Shown here one piece after another: positions 14,930-22,777 of a stretch of 32,327 bases of DNA; position 1 is the first letter of the stretch, and the number at the start of each line of letters is the position of its first letter. Source of the stretch: Pseudomonadota bacterium (lineage in GTDB: Bacteria > Pseudomonadota > Alphaproteobacteria > RF32 > CAG-239); the NCBI GenBank assembly GCA_018362935.1, contig JAHALQ010000015.1, positions 1 through 32,327 of the forward strand, in the 5' to 3' direction. The notes beneath the pieces were generated by a model. The model searched no databases, had not been told where the DNA came from, and saw nothing but the letters and a program-made list of their open reading frames with translations. The position numbers and the translations under genes are program-made.

Positions 14930-15475
14930 CTATTCGGGATTTTCAATGTTACGGACTTCTTTGATGGAAGGAATATAATCCTTAAGGATTTTTTCAACGC
15001 CTTCTTTCAGCGTGACCATGGCATAGGGGCAGCCTTTGCATGAGCCCTGCATTTCGACATAAACAATGCCGTCCTTATAGTCCTTATAGACAATATCGCC
15101 GCCGTCCCTTTTGACAGCCGGACGTATCCGCGCATTGAGAAGCCCTTTGATTTGTCCGACGGTTTCGTCTTCGGAATCTTCATTTTGGGGCGCAACGACA
15201 ACCTCTTCGCCGGTGGACAGGTAATCCATTATTTCTGCCATTATCTGCGGTTTGAGCATGTCCCATCCGGCACTTTCTTCCTTGGTGACGGAAACCATGT
15301 CGTTGCTGATGAAAACAGAGACAATGCCGCCGAGGTCAAACAAATGTTCGGCCAGAGGGGATTTGCGCAGGGATTTAGCATCGGCAAACTCGGCTGCTCC
15401 GGACTTCAGCAAGGGTTCCGGCGCGAAAAAATTGATAACGTTGGCATCCGGGGTTAACTGGGTTTCGATAATCAT
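14930..15475 (-). CDS. NifU-like (Nfu) iron-sulfur cluster carrier
   Basis: Nfu proteins receive a 4Fe-4S cluster from the SUF/ISC machinery and hand it to target enzymes. At 181 residues there are two domains: an N-terminal Nfu_N domain (about 1-88, with LFDLGGIVSVFISNDMVSVTK) and a C-terminal NifU domain (about 103-178). The latter has the cluster motif GSCKGCPYAMVTLK, with C146 and C149. This is the common alphaproteobacterial architecture (NfuA of E. coli differs in its N-terminal domain). AAGGA lies 8 nt before the ATG. It lies 11 nt after the DUF2333 gene and 9 nt before the Bax-like gene. Confidence 0.93.
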   Translation of the reverse strand: MIIETQLTPDANVINFFAPEPLLKSGAAEFADAKSLRKSPLAEHLFDLGGIVSVFISNDMVSVTKEESAGWDMLKPQIMAEIMDYLSTGEEVVVAPQNEDSEDETVGQIKGLLNARIRPAVKRDGGDIVYKDYKDGIVYVEMQGSCKGCPYAMVTLKEGVEKILKDYIPSIKEVRNIENPE

Positions 15476-15486
15476 GTTTACATTCC

Positions 15487-16497
15487 TTATTGCGGCATTT
15501 TTTCCAGATTCTTAACGAGTTCCTGCAAATTTATGATTGCGCGGTTGGCATAATAGCCCATGACAGCAAGGTGGTTTGGCGCCACAGAGCTATTTAATTC
15601 GCCGTTGCGGACAATTAAAGGCGAAAGATGCGAAGCGTCTTCAAGCGTTTTGAGAAGGCGTGTCCATGTCTGATAAAGATTTTGGGCGACAATAATGTCT
15701 TTGTAGTCGGCGCTGAGGGCTTTGAGCAGAAGGTAATCCCCGTATAATTTTCCCTGCTGAAAATAAAAAACGTCATCGGCCTTATTGTCAAAAAGACCGC
15801 CGGAATTTTCACGGATGTGATTTTCCAGCGCATCCGAACTTTTTTGAAGTCCATAACGGATTTTTTGCAAAATAAAAGCCAAGTCCTGGGGACGTTTGAG
15901 AAAAACCGTTTCACCGCGGGCAAGAGCGTCGTTGTATTTAAGCAAAAATTTCCGGGCACGGCGGTACTGACTGTTGGATGACGGTGCGGGCAGCAGTTTG
16001 TTCTGCGGCGAAAACATCCAGATTGTCGGCGGGTAGTTCAGGAGTTCGGCCGCTTTGTACAGGTAACTGTCTTTTTTTATGGGGATGCGTTTGGACATTG
16101 CCGTAACAACGTCAGCGATTGAAGAAACCAGCCCTTTTTGAAAAGCGGGCATATTGTCAAGGACGTAAGCCGGAAAGAAAAACGGCAGGTTCGGCGTCCA
16201 GATTTTGTCATTGATTTCACGTTTAATCAGATAAGCGGATGTGCCGAGAGCCGCCGATTGGTTGTCTGTCGGAGGCATTTCATAAGCCGTGTCGGCATCT
16301 ATGCTGTGGGTAAGGAAAGCGCCGAGCGGGTAATAAAGGACGGCAACGAGTGCAAATCCCCACAACCCAAGTTTCGGCCAGGTATCAACCTGCCGTTTTA
16401 AAAAGTCCAGCGGTTTGGCGAAAAAAGTTTTGATTCCCGTAACCGAGATTTTTTGCGAAAACCGGGATAATAGTTGCGTCCGTCTGTTTTTCAGCAT
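15487..16497 (-). CDS. DUF2333 family inner-membrane protein
   Basis: A 336-residue protein with one membrane helix at about residues 43-62 (LGLWGFALVAVLYYPLGAFL) and a large periplasmic domain. LTHSIDADTAYEMP and QSAALGTSAYLIKREINDKIWTPNLP, read together, match DUF2333, a proteobacterial family without assigned function. Its ATG lies inside the end of murJ (7-nt overlap, ATGCTGA), which implies coupled translation and a fixed ratio with the lipid II flippase. AGGT lies 8 nt upstream. The position argues for an envelope role; that is inference. Confidence 0.75.
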   Translation of the reverse strand: MLKNRRTQLLSRFSQKISVTGIKTFFAKPLDFLKRQVDTWPKLGLWGFALVAVLYYPLGAFLTHSIDADTAYEMPPTDNQSAALGTSAYLIKREINDKIWTPNLPFFFPAYVLDNMPAFQKGLVSSIADVVTAMSKRIPIKKDSYLYKAAELLNYPPTIWMFSPQNKLLPAPSSNSQYRRARKFLLKYNDALARGETVFLKRPQDLAFILQKIRYGLQKSSDALENHIRENSGGLFDNKADDVFYFQQGKLYGDYLLLKALSADYKDIIVAQNLYQTWTRLLKTLEDASHLSPLIVRNGELNSSVAPNHLAVMGYYANRAIINLQELVKNLEKMPQ

Positions 16498-18074
16498 GCT
16501 TTCTTACCTTTTCTGAAAATATTCCGGATAATTTCCCGGACATCCAGTACACCGAATATTTTAGCGGCAAATACAAAAGTTGCAACACCCAAAATACACA
16601 GCAGGGCAAATATGCCGAGTTTGGGCATCAGGGCGAGCCGCAGCCAGTCGACGTAGGCAATATTGAGGGCAAATTGGGCAAATTCCAGTGTGCCGCCCAT
16701 TATTGCCGAAGCTGCAATGATTTTAACGGTTTTGACAGCCAGCGGTTTGGTGAATTCCCAAAAACAGCGTTTTTTGAGTCCGCGCAGGTATTGGTACAGC
16801 GATACAAAGGCCGCGATGGTGGTGGCCGAGGCAATGCCGACGTGGCCGAAAGGCTTCATCAGGATGACCGAAAAGCTGAGGTTGGCAAATAAGACAATCA
16901 TGCTGTATTTAACAGGGGTTTTGGTATCGCCGCGGGCAAAAAAGTTGGGTGCCAGAGCCTTGACCATGACGTAAGCCGGAAGCCCGACGGCATAGGCTAT
17001 GACCGCCCGGGTGGTCATGGCTGTTTCAAAGGCGCCAAATTTGCCGTGCTGAAACAGGATGTTGATAATCGGCTCGGCCAGGATAATCAGCGCAACAGCA
17101 GCGGGAATAGACAGTATGGCGCCGTATTCGACAGCTTTGTTCTGCACTTGGCAGGCGTCATCAATATTTCCTGATTTGAGATGTTTGGAAAGAATCGGCA
17201 GGACGGCAACGCCGATAGCCGCACCGACAACGCCGAGCGGCAGCTGCTGCAAACGGTTGGCATAATACAGCCACGAAATTGCTCCGGTGCCGACCAGCGA
17301 AACGAGGATTGTGTCCACAACCATGTTAATTTGATAAACGCCGGCTCCGAGAACGCCCGGGGCAATCCTCTTGAACAGCGTACGGATTGTTTTGTCTTTG
17401 ATAAGCCTGAAAACGCGAAAATCCGGTTTGAGCCAAACCTGCTGGCGATGCAGAAAATACGTCAGCCAAAGAATTTCAACAAAGCCTGCGAAAGTAACGC
17501 CGATGGCAATGCCGTGAGCCGGCGTATCGCCGAGCGGCACAAAAATAAAGACCGATGCAATCATCATCAGGTTGAGAATCACGGGGGCTGCGGCAGGCGC
17601 GGCAAATTTGCCGAGCGAGTTCAGAATACCGGACTGAAAAGATACGATAGAGATAAAAAGCAAAAACGGAAAGGTAATGCGCGACAGTTCGGCCGCGAGT
17701 TCTATTTTTCCGGGATCGTTCACAAAACCGGGTGCCAAGATTTGCACAACCCACGGCATAATGAATTCCATAACAATAACAAAAATTCCCAGAAAAAAGG
17801 CCAGAACCGAAATTGCTTTGGCGGCAAAATCCATGGCGTCGGCTTTGTTTTCGGTAACCAGTTTCTGCGACAGCATCGGCACAAAGGCAGAGGTAAAAGC
17901 ACCTTCGGCAAACAGGCTTCGGAAAAGGTTGGGGAGCTTGAACGCGACAAAAAAAGCGTCAGAAACCAGCCCTGCGCCCAGATAGTTGGCGAGCACCATG
18001 TCGCGGAAGAATCCGGTAAATCGGGAAAGCAGCGTAAAGCCCCCGAAGGTGGCTATCGATTTGAATAAATTCAT
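16491..18074 (-). CDS. murJ: Lipid II flippase MurJ
   Basis: MurJ moves undecaprenyl-linked peptidoglycan precursor across the inner membrane. At 527 residues it has about 14 hydrophobic helices, as expected for the MVF/MOP family. Diagnostic segments are the N-terminal SRFTGFFRDMVLANYLGAG, FKLPNLFRSLFAEGAF with its essential arginine region, SAFVPMLSQ, and the central GAISWLYYANRLQQLPLGV. AGGT is about 11 nt before the ATG. It heads a run of minus-strand genes: DUF2333, nfu, bax-like, DUF2336, HD-GYP, gloB. A divergent promoter region of 180 bp separates it from the next + gene. Confidence 0.96.
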   Translation of the reverse strand: MNLFKSIATFGGFTLLSRFTGFFRDMVLANYLGAGLVSDAFFVAFKLPNLFRSLFAEGAFTSAFVPMLSQKLVTENKADAMDFAAKAISVLAFFLGIFVIVMEFIMPWVVQILAPGFVNDPGKIELAAELSRITFPFLLFISIVSFQSGILNSLGKFAAPAAAPVILNLMMIASVFIFVPLGDTPAHGIAIGVTFAGFVEILWLTYFLHRQQVWLKPDFRVFRLIKDKTIRTLFKRIAPGVLGAGVYQINMVVDTILVSLVGTGAISWLYYANRLQQLPLGVVGAAIGVAVLPILSKHLKSGNIDDACQVQNKAVEYGAILSIPAAVALIILAEPIINILFQHGKFGAFETAMTTRAVIAYAVGLPAYVMVKALAPNFFARGDTKTPVKYSMIVLFANLSFSVILMKPFGHVGIASATTIAAFVSLYQYLRGLKKRCFWEFTKPLAVKTVKIIAASAIMGGTLEFAQFALNIAYVDWLRLALMPKLGIFALLCILGVATFVFAAKIFGVLDVREIIRNIFRKGKKAC

Positions 18075-18122
18075 GATAAATTGTGACCTAATCGCATAAT
18101 TAAGTAGATTTTAAGGGATTGT

Positions 18123-18151
18123 ATATTATTATTTATCATAAAGAAAGCAAA
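18123..18151 (-). promoter_or_regulatory. Putative murJ promoter
   Basis: Minus strand: -35 TTTGCT (18146-18151), 17-nt spacer, -10 TAATAT (18123-18128), about 40 nt before murJ. Confidence 0.5.
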
Positions 18152-18189
18152 AATTGTTGACATTTGCCGATAAAAAGGGCATTTTGCCG

Positions 18190-18218
18190 TTGACAAAAAA
18201 GATTGTTTTTGCGATAAT
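18190..18218 (+). promoter_or_regulatory. Strong sigma70 promoter of the 120-residue protein gene
   Basis: Consensus -35 TTGACA (18190-18195), 17-nt spacer, -10 GATAAT (18213-18218). The predicted start is near 18225, giving a ~32-nt leader that contains the ribosome binding site and the complement of the 3'UTR. Confidence 0.8.
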
Positions 18219-18237
18219 AGACAAAAGAGAAGCAAGC

Positions 18238-18643
18238 TTATTTATGGAGAAAAACAATGAAAGAAGTTAAAAAAACAAGAGGGTTGGGGGGCGTGCTGCA
18301 CGGCCTTGATTCTTTTGTCAGCCAAATTACCGATAAAGGTTTAGAGTTGGCCGAAGGGTCTAAAGTTTTGCAGCGGCATATGCCTGAAACATATAAGGGC
18401 ATTAAATCTGCGCGGCAGATGTATGCCGACTATAATAAAGAAATTGCATCAGGAAAAGCGCGGACAGTTACCGGCAAAGCTGCCGTGGCTTTGGCACAGG
18501 TTGTTGACGGTTTGGGTAAAGACACAAAAAGCAAAGTATCAACTTTGCTCGGCAAAATAAATCCGTTCAAAAAGAAAGCGCCTGCGGTCGTTATGCCGAC
18601 AGCGGACAGAAGCCGCTAAGCCGTTTTTATTCTCCATAAATAA
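18238..18643 (+). promoter_or_regulatory. 5'UTR/3'UTR complementary pair around the gene
   Basis: TTATTTATGGAGAA (18238-18251) and TTCTCCATAAATAA (18630-18643) are exact reverse complements. Both lie within the predicted transcript. Pairing would bury the Shine-Dalgarno and circularise the message. Only the 14-nt arms are the feature; the interval between them is the gene. Confidence 0.55.
18257..18619 (+). CDS. Small basic protein, unknown function, with self-complementary UTRs
   Basis: A 120-residue, lysine-rich soluble protein with no family I recognise. It has a helical middle (residues ~15-90, including ETYKGIKSARQMYADYNKEI and GKAAVALAQVVDGLGK) and a basic tail NPFKKKAP. There is no signal peptide or membrane helix. 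GGAG is 8 nt before the ATG. The promoter is near consensus and the gene ends at a strong terminator, so it is a monocistronic, probably abundant transcript. The 3'UTR (18630-18643) is perfectly complementary over 14 nt to 18238-18251, which includes the GGAG. Confidence 0.7.
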   Translation: MKEVKKTRGLGGVLHGLDSFVSQITDKGLELAEGSKVLQRHMPETYKGIKSARQMYADYNKEIASGKARTVTGKAAVALAQVVDGLGKDTKSKVSTLLGKINPFKKKAPAVVMPTADRSR

Positions 18644-18651
18644 CCGTTCAA

Positions 18652-18677
18652 ACTCCGGAATTTTTCCGGAGTTTTTT
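18652..18677 (+). terminator. Intrinsic terminator
   Basis: ACTCCGG/CCGGAGT stem with a TTTTTTG tail, 9 nt after the 3'UTR complementary arm. Confidence 0.9.
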
Positions 18678-18704
18678 GTTGTCTTTTGGCGGCATGATAG
18701 AAAA

Positions 18705-18736
18705 TAAAAAATCCCGAATATAAAATCCGGGATTTT
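18705..18736 (-). terminator. Intrinsic terminator of typA
   Basis: Minus strand AATCCCG..CGGGATT stem followed by TTTTTTA, 6 nt after the typA stop. Confidence 0.85.
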
Positions 18737-18741
18737 GGGTA

Positions 18742-20559
18742 TTACATTTCGCCGGGTTTTTGGCGGCGGCGGGCAATCGGGTCGAGAATCCGCTTGCGCA
18801 GGCGCAGCGTCTTGGGTGTGACTTCCAACAGTTCGTCTTCCTGAATATAAGACAAGCCCTGTTCCAGCGTCAGTTTGCGCGGCGGGATAAGGTCAATCGC
18901 CTCGTCTTTGCCGGCGGCGCGGATGTTGGTCAGCTGCTTGGCTTTGCAGGGATTGACTTCCAAATCGTTGGGTTTGGTATGCTCGCCGATAATCATGCCG
19001 ACATAAACCGGCACGCCGGAATCGATAAACATCGGGCCGCGGTCTTGCAGTTTCCACAGAGAATAGGCAATGGCGGTACCGCTTTCGGAGGAAATCAGCA
19101 CGCCGTTGCGGCGGCTGTCAATTTCGCCCTTATAAGGTTCATAGCATTTGAAAATGCGGTTCATAACGCCGGTGCCGCGCGTATCGGTCAGAAACTCCGA
19201 GTGATAGCCAATTAATCCGCGTGACGGGGCATTAAAAATCAAACGGACTTTGTTGCCGACCTGCGAGGGAATCATCTCGGTCATTTCAGCGCGGCGCTGT
19301 CCCATTTTTTCGACGACCGTACCGGAAAATTCTTCGTCCACGTCGACAACGACTTCTTCAATCGGTTCCAGCAGCCGGTTGTTCTCGTCTCGCTTCATCA
19401 AAACGCGCGGGCGTGAAATGGAAAGTTCAAACCCTTCGCGGCGCATGGTTTCAATCAGGACGCCGAGCTGCAGTTCGCCGCGTCCGGCAACTTCGAATGA
19501 ATCCGAAGAGTCAGTACGCGAAATTTTGAGCGCAATGTTGCCTTCGGCTTCTTTGCAAAGGCGATCCCAAATCATGCGGGAGGTTACTTTGTCGCCTTCG
19601 CGTCCGGCCAAAGGCGAATCGTTGATGGAAAACGTCATTGCCAAAGTCGGCGGGTCGATGGGCTGAGCTTTGATGGCTTCGTTGACGTCAAAAGCGCACA
19701 GCGTATCGGCAACGGTGCCTTTGACAACGCCCGCGACGGCAACAATGTCGCCGGCATGGGCTTCGTTCAATGACTCGCGGTTGAGTCCGCGGTAGGCTAA
19801 AATCTTGCTGATGCGGACACGCTCGATTTCCTTGCTGTCGCCGTTGAGAACTTTAACCGTATCATTAACACGCAGCGTGCCGGACTGGATTTTTCCGGTC
19901 AGCAGCCGGCCGATAAATTTGTCGGCTTCCAGCGTGGTGGCCAGCATTGAAAACGGTTTGTCCGGATTACAGGCCGGTTCGGGGAAATAGGAACAAATCA
20001 GTTCAAACAGCGGCGACAGGTCTTTTTTCTCGTCTTCCAGCTCTTTGACAGCCCAGCCGTTGCGCCCGGAAGCATACAAAACCGGGAAGTCCAGCTGTTT
20101 GTCATTGGCATTGAGGCTGACAAACAAGTCAAAAACTTCATTCAAAACATCGTCGCAGCGGGCGTCGGCTTTGTCTGCCTTATTAATGACGACAATCGGG
20201 CAAAGGCCGAGTTTCAAGGCTTTGCCGAGGACGAATTTGGTCTGCGGCATAGGCCCTTCGGAAGAATCAACCAGCAAAACTACGCCGTCAACCATCGATA
20301 AAATGCGCTCAACCTCACCGCCGAAGTCCGCGTGACCCGGCGTGTCGACAATATTAATGTGGGTACCTTTCCAGTTGACCGACGTACATTTGGAAAGAAT
20401 TGTAATACCGCGTTCCCTTTCCAAATCGTTGCTGTCCATCACGCAGGTTTCAACCTTTTGGTTATCTCTGAATGTGCCGCTTTGTTTCAGCAGTCCGTCT
20501 ACCAATGTGGTTTTGCCGTGGTCAACGTGAGCTATTATGGCAATATTTCTCATATTCAT
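18742..20559 (-). CDS. typA: Ribosome-associated translational GTPase TypA/BipA
   Basis: BipA is an EF-G-like GTPase that acts in 50S assembly, especially at low temperature, and in stress adaptation. At 605 residues it has the usual length. G1 AHVDHGKTT, G2 ERGITI, G3 DTPGHADFGGEVER and G4 NKADKADA are intact, followed by the EF-Tu-like beta-barrel and domains III, V and the BipA-specific C-terminus. MNMRNIAIIAHVDHGKT marks the true start at 20559, with AGGGA about 11 nt upstream. A longer in-frame frame to 20676 translates the leader and is rejected; ATG at 20553 is possible but too far from the ribosome binding site. Confidence 0.96.
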   Translation of the reverse strand: MNMRNIAIIAHVDHGKTTLVDGLLKQSGTFRDNQKVETCVMDSNDLERERGITILSKCTSVNWKGTHINIVDTPGHADFGGEVERILSMVDGVVLLVDSSEGPMPQTKFVLGKALKLGLCPIVVINKADKADARCDDVLNEVFDLFVSLNANDKQLDFPVLYASGRNGWAVKELEDEKKDLSPLFELICSYFPEPACNPDKPFSMLATTLEADKFIGRLLTGKIQSGTLRVNDTVKVLNGDSKEIERVRISKILAYRGLNRESLNEAHAGDIVAVAGVVKGTVADTLCAFDVNEAIKAQPIDPPTLAMTFSINDSPLAGREGDKVTSRMIWDRLCKEAEGNIALKISRTDSSDSFEVAGRGELQLGVLIETMRREGFELSISRPRVLMKRDENNRLLEPIEEVVVDVDEEFSGTVVEKMGQRRAEMTEMIPSQVGNKVRLIFNAPSRGLIGYHSEFLTDTRGTGVMNRIFKCYEPYKGEIDSRRNGVLISSESGTAIAYSLWKLQDRGPMFIDSGVPVYVGMIIGEHTKPNDLEVNPCKAKQLTNIRAAGKDEAIDLIPPRKLTLEQGLSYIQEDELLEVTPKTLRLRKRILDPIARRRQKPGEM

Positions 20560-20696
20560 TTTTGTTTTCTTCCCTAAATGGTCGTCATGCAGCATTGTGT
20601 ACGCTTTTATGTACACGGCGTTGCAAAAATTGCTTTCGGCACGGCCGATTATGTAAAGAAAACGTCCGTGCCGCAAGATATTTTAATTTCTAAATT
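20560..20696 (-). promoter_or_regulatory. Structured 5' leader of typA
   Basis: About 135 nt of untranslated leader from the predicted start. It forms two strong hairpins: CGGCACGG/CCGTGCCG (20637-20673) and GTGTAC/GTACAC extended by flanking pairs (about 20590-20623). Such leaders are common for cold-shock genes; no known riboswitch is recognised. Confidence 0.45.
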
Positions 20697-20702
20697 CGCC
20701 TT

Positions 20703-20730
20703 ACAATACACTTTTGAAATTAAATTTCAA
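20703..20730 (-). promoter_or_regulatory. typA promoter overlapping a 17-bp palindrome
   Basis: Minus strand: -35 TTGAAA (20725-20730), 16-nt spacer, -10 TATTGT (20703-20708). The perfect palindrome TTGAAATTAAATTTCAA (20714-20730) covers the -35 and may be an operator. Confidence 0.5.
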
Positions 20731-20779
20731 TAATTTAGTGAAGAACAAACGTATTTTTTTTTGTTTTGGACAAAATAAA

Positions 20780-20808
20780 TTTGCTTTTTGGCTGAAAGCG
20801 GTTATAAT
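20780..20808 (+). promoter_or_regulatory. Promoter of the 105-residue membrane protein gene
   Basis: -35 TTTGCT (20780-20785), 17-nt spacer, -10 TATAAT (20803-20808). The predicted leader is about 50 nt. Confidence 0.55.
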
Positions 20809-20865
20809 CTTTATATCTTCAGGTATTTACTTAAAACTTATTGTTTAACTTCAAATTTGTGATAA

Positions 20866-21183
20866 ATGGAAAATTCTCATTTATTAGTTGCGGGCAGCGT
20901 ATATCTGCTGGGGCTGGTTTGCTTCTTCGGTTATATTCTGCAAGAAATCGGTTGGCTGCGTAGCAAGGGCTTGCGGAAATTCAAACAAAGGATTTTTTAC
21001 ATGGTTTGGGCATGGAGCGTTCTTTGGTCAGCTGTTGTGAACTGGGCTGAGGGGTTGCCGCTCGGAATGATGCTGTTCTGGGGGCTGGCTTCTTTCTTTG
21101 CCGCCTGGTTTATCAAAGAGGGGCTGTTCCGCATTGCATGCGCTGTCCGCCGCCGAAAAAAACGCCGCTGTCGGCGCTGCTGA
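20866..21183 (+). CDS. Small membrane protein, unknown function
   Basis: A 105-residue product with three hydrophobic stretches: about 6-26 (LLVAGSVYLLGLVCFFGYIL), 45-61 (YMVWAWSVLWSAVVNW) and 68-90 (LGMMLFWGLASFFAAWFI). The tail is very basic (RRRKKRRCRRC), which places the C-terminus in the cytosol. I do not recognise a family. No clear Shine-Dalgarno precedes the ATG. It has a promoter of its own and ends at a 13-bp hairpin. It stands alone between divergent typA and convergent pfkB. Like the 108-residue gene at 5160 it pairs an N-terminal helix with an Arg/Lys-rich segment, but no real homology is visible. Confidence 0.6.
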   Translation: MENSHLLVAGSVYLLGLVCFFGYILQEIGWLRSKGLRKFKQRIFYMVWAWSVLWSAVVNWAEGLPLGMMLFWGLASFFAAWFIKEGLFRIACAVRRRKKRRCRRC

Positions 21184-21192
21184 CAGATACCA

Positions 21193-21225
21193 AAACGGGA
21201 TTTCATCTAGTGTGAAATCCCGTTT
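21193..21225. terminator. Bidirectional terminator-like hairpin
   Basis: A 13-bp perfect stem AAACGGGATTTCA/TGAAATCCCGTTT between converging genes. T-runs are short on both sides, so termination strength is uncertain. Confidence 0.65.
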
Positions 21226-21240
21226 CGGCGTTTTGGCGGA

Positions 21241-22272
21241 TTATGCTCTTTTGCCGTAAGACAGCAGCTTGTTGCGGACAAAACCGCGCAGGCTGACTTC
21301 CGGCCTGGCGCCATAGTGGGTAATGATTTCCGCGGCGGCAATTGAGCCAATCATGGCACAGGTGCCGAGGCTGCGTTCCTGGGTCATGCCGTAAAGAAAA
21401 CCGGCCGCATACAAGTCTCCGGCACCGGTGGTGTCAATTACATCGTCCGCCGGAACTTTTTCCGCCTCGACAAAAGTTTTGGTGCGCCCATTAACGACGA
21501 CGGAACCTTTCTGTCCGCGGGTTATGGCTGCAATTTCGACCAGCGGCTTGATTTTATCCAGGCTTTCGTAAAAATCGTCTTCGCTGAAAAGAGCCTTGAT
21601 TTCGTCTTCGTTGGCAAACAGTATGTCGACGTCTTCGCGAATAAACTCCAAAATATTTTCGCGGTTGCGCTCAATGCAGGTTGTGTCGGAAAGGGTAAAG
21701 GCAATTTTCCGGCCGTATTTATGAGCTATTTTACAAGCTTTGACCAGTGCGTCGCGGCAGCAGTCGGTATCCCACAGATAACCTTCAATGTAAGTAATTT
21801 TTCCGGCCTTGATGACATTTTCGTCAATATCGTCTTCAGTCAGGTAAACCGCCGCGCCGAGATATGTGAACATTGAACGCTGGGCATCAGGTGTAACCAA
21901 CACGATGCTGCGGCCGGTGACGGGGCCTTCGGTTAACGGTTTGGTGAAAAAGTCAACGCCGGCGGCGCCGATGTCGCGGGTAAATTCCTGTCCGAGTTCG
22001 TCATCGTGAATCTTGCCGATAAATGCCGGTGCTCCGCCTAACGAGGCCAGGCCGGCAACGGTATTGGCCGCCGAGCCGCCGGGAACTTCGCGCTCGGGAA
22101 CCAAATCGGCATAAATTTTTCCCGCATCTGCCGCGTCCAGCAGGGTCATGCAGCCTTTTGACAAATTCCGTTCTTTCAAAAAGCCGTCGCCGACTTTGGC
22201 CAGCACGTCGACAATTGCGTTGCCGATGCCGACAACGTCGTAGTAAGTGGTTTCCTGTATTCTGTTAATCAT
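21241..22272 (-). CDS. PfkB-family carbohydrate/nucleoside kinase (adenosine kinase-like)
   Basis: A ribokinase-fold kinase of 343 residues. The N-terminal VVGIGNAIVDVLAKV and VPGGSAANTVAGLASLGG (substrate site, PfkB signature 1) are clear. The second signature DVIDTTGAGDLYAAGFLYG carries the catalytic Asp and anion hole. The resemblance is closest to the adenosine kinase/inosine-guanosine kinase-like branch found widely in alphaproteobacteria, where the substrate is usually annotated as adenosine or a sugar without proof. GAGG is 7 nt before the ATG. It is a single-gene unit with its own promoter. Confidence 0.88.
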   Translation of the reverse strand: MINRIQETTYYDVVGIGNAIVDVLAKVGDGFLKERNLSKGCMTLLDAADAGKIYADLVPEREVPGGSAANTVAGLASLGGAPAFIGKIHDDELGQEFTRDIGAAGVDFFTKPLTEGPVTGRSIVLVTPDAQRSMFTYLGAAVYLTEDDIDENVIKAGKITYIEGYLWDTDCCRDALVKACKIAHKYGRKIAFTLSDTTCIERNRENILEFIREDVDILFANEDEIKALFSEDDFYESLDKIKPLVEIAAITRGQKGSVVVNGRTKTFVEAEKVPADDVIDTTGAGDLYAAGFLYGMTQERSLGTCAMIGSIAAAEIITHYGARPEVSLRGFVRNKLLSYGKRA

Positions 22273-22314
22273 TTAGGTTCCTCGGATAATTGCTTGCAAT
22301 AAATATTGCTGTTT

Positions 22315-22343
22315 AATTTAATTCATAAAAAGAATAAGTGCAA
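22315..22343 (-). promoter_or_regulatory. Promoter of the PfkB kinase gene
   Basis: Minus strand: -35 TTGCAC (22338-22343), 17-nt spacer, -10 TAAATT (22315-22320). Confidence 0.5.
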
Positions 22344-22347
22344 TCAT

Positions 22348-22376
22348 TAAAAAAGGCCTCTTTGACAAGAGGCCTT
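22348..22376 (-). terminator. Intrinsic terminator of the ferredoxin gene
   Basis: Ten-bp stem AAGGCCTCTT/AAGAGGCCTT with TGAC loop, followed on the minus strand by TTTTT. Confidence 0.88.
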
Positions 22377-22396
22377 CAGAATCTTTCGATACGGAA

Positions 22397-22636
22397 TTAT
22401 TCGTTGGCGTTGGGCCAGTTTTTGGCGTTCTCGGCGTTGAATTTAATCCATTTTTCGTCAGCTTCATCTTCAGTGGTGATCGCTTCCTGCGGGCATTCGG
22501 AAATGCAAACGCCGCATTCAATGCAGGTATCGGGATCGACAACCAGCATGGTATCACCCTCGCGGAAAGCGTCTACCGGGCATACATCAGCACAGGATTT
22601 GCATTTGACACAAGCGTCATTAACAACAGAAACCAT
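22397..22636 (-). CDS. Two-cluster 4Fe-4S ferredoxin
   Basis: A 79-residue soluble electron carrier. The two cluster motifs are CVKCKSCADVCP and CIECGVCISECP, both full CxxCxxCxxxCP, so two 4Fe-4S clusters are expected. Sequence order and the acidic C-terminal tail recall FdxA (the Azotobacter FdI group), but FdxA proteins carry one 3Fe-4S cluster through a changed first motif; here all eight cysteines are kept. GGAG is 8 nt before the ATG. It is monocistronic with its own terminator and divergent from htpG. The redox partner is unknown. Confidence 0.92.
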   Translation of the reverse strand: MVSVVNDACVKCKSCADVCPVDAFREGDTMLVVDPDTCIECGVCISECPQEAITTEDEADEKWIKFNAENAKNWPNANE

Positions 22637-22675
22637 GTTTGTAACTCCAAAGTTAGTTAGTAAAAAATCTTTTTT

Positions 22676-22703
22676 AATTTACCGGGATTATTAAATAAAT
22701 CAA
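22676..22703 (-). promoter_or_regulatory. Putative ferredoxin promoter
   Basis: Minus strand: -35 TTGATT (22698-22703), 16-nt spacer, -10 TAAATT (22676-22681). Confidence 0.45.
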
Positions 22704-22710
22704 GCATAAA

Positions 22711-22740
22711 CTTGCAAAAGGCCAAAAGAATCTCTAAATA
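22711..22740 (+). promoter_or_regulatory. Putative htpG promoter, possibly heat-shock type
   Basis: -35 TTGCAA (22712-22717) preceded by C to give CTTG, 17-nt spacer, -10 TAAATA (22735-22740). CTTG at this place is the half-site favoured by alphaproteobacterial RpoH, but the -10 is not clearly RpoH-like. Confidence 0.4.
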
Positions 22741-22777
22741 TGCAGTAACATTAAAGATTTTAAGCTGGAGAAACAAA

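Noticed and set aside
17181..18068. Long + strand open frame opposite murJ
   Set aside because: It is antisense to a well-supported MurJ frame, has skewed composition (many Asn, Arg, Gly) and no motif or ribosome binding site.
20560..20676. 39-residue extension of TypA
   Set aside because: It lies in the structured leader; family members start just before RNIAIIAHVDHGKT.
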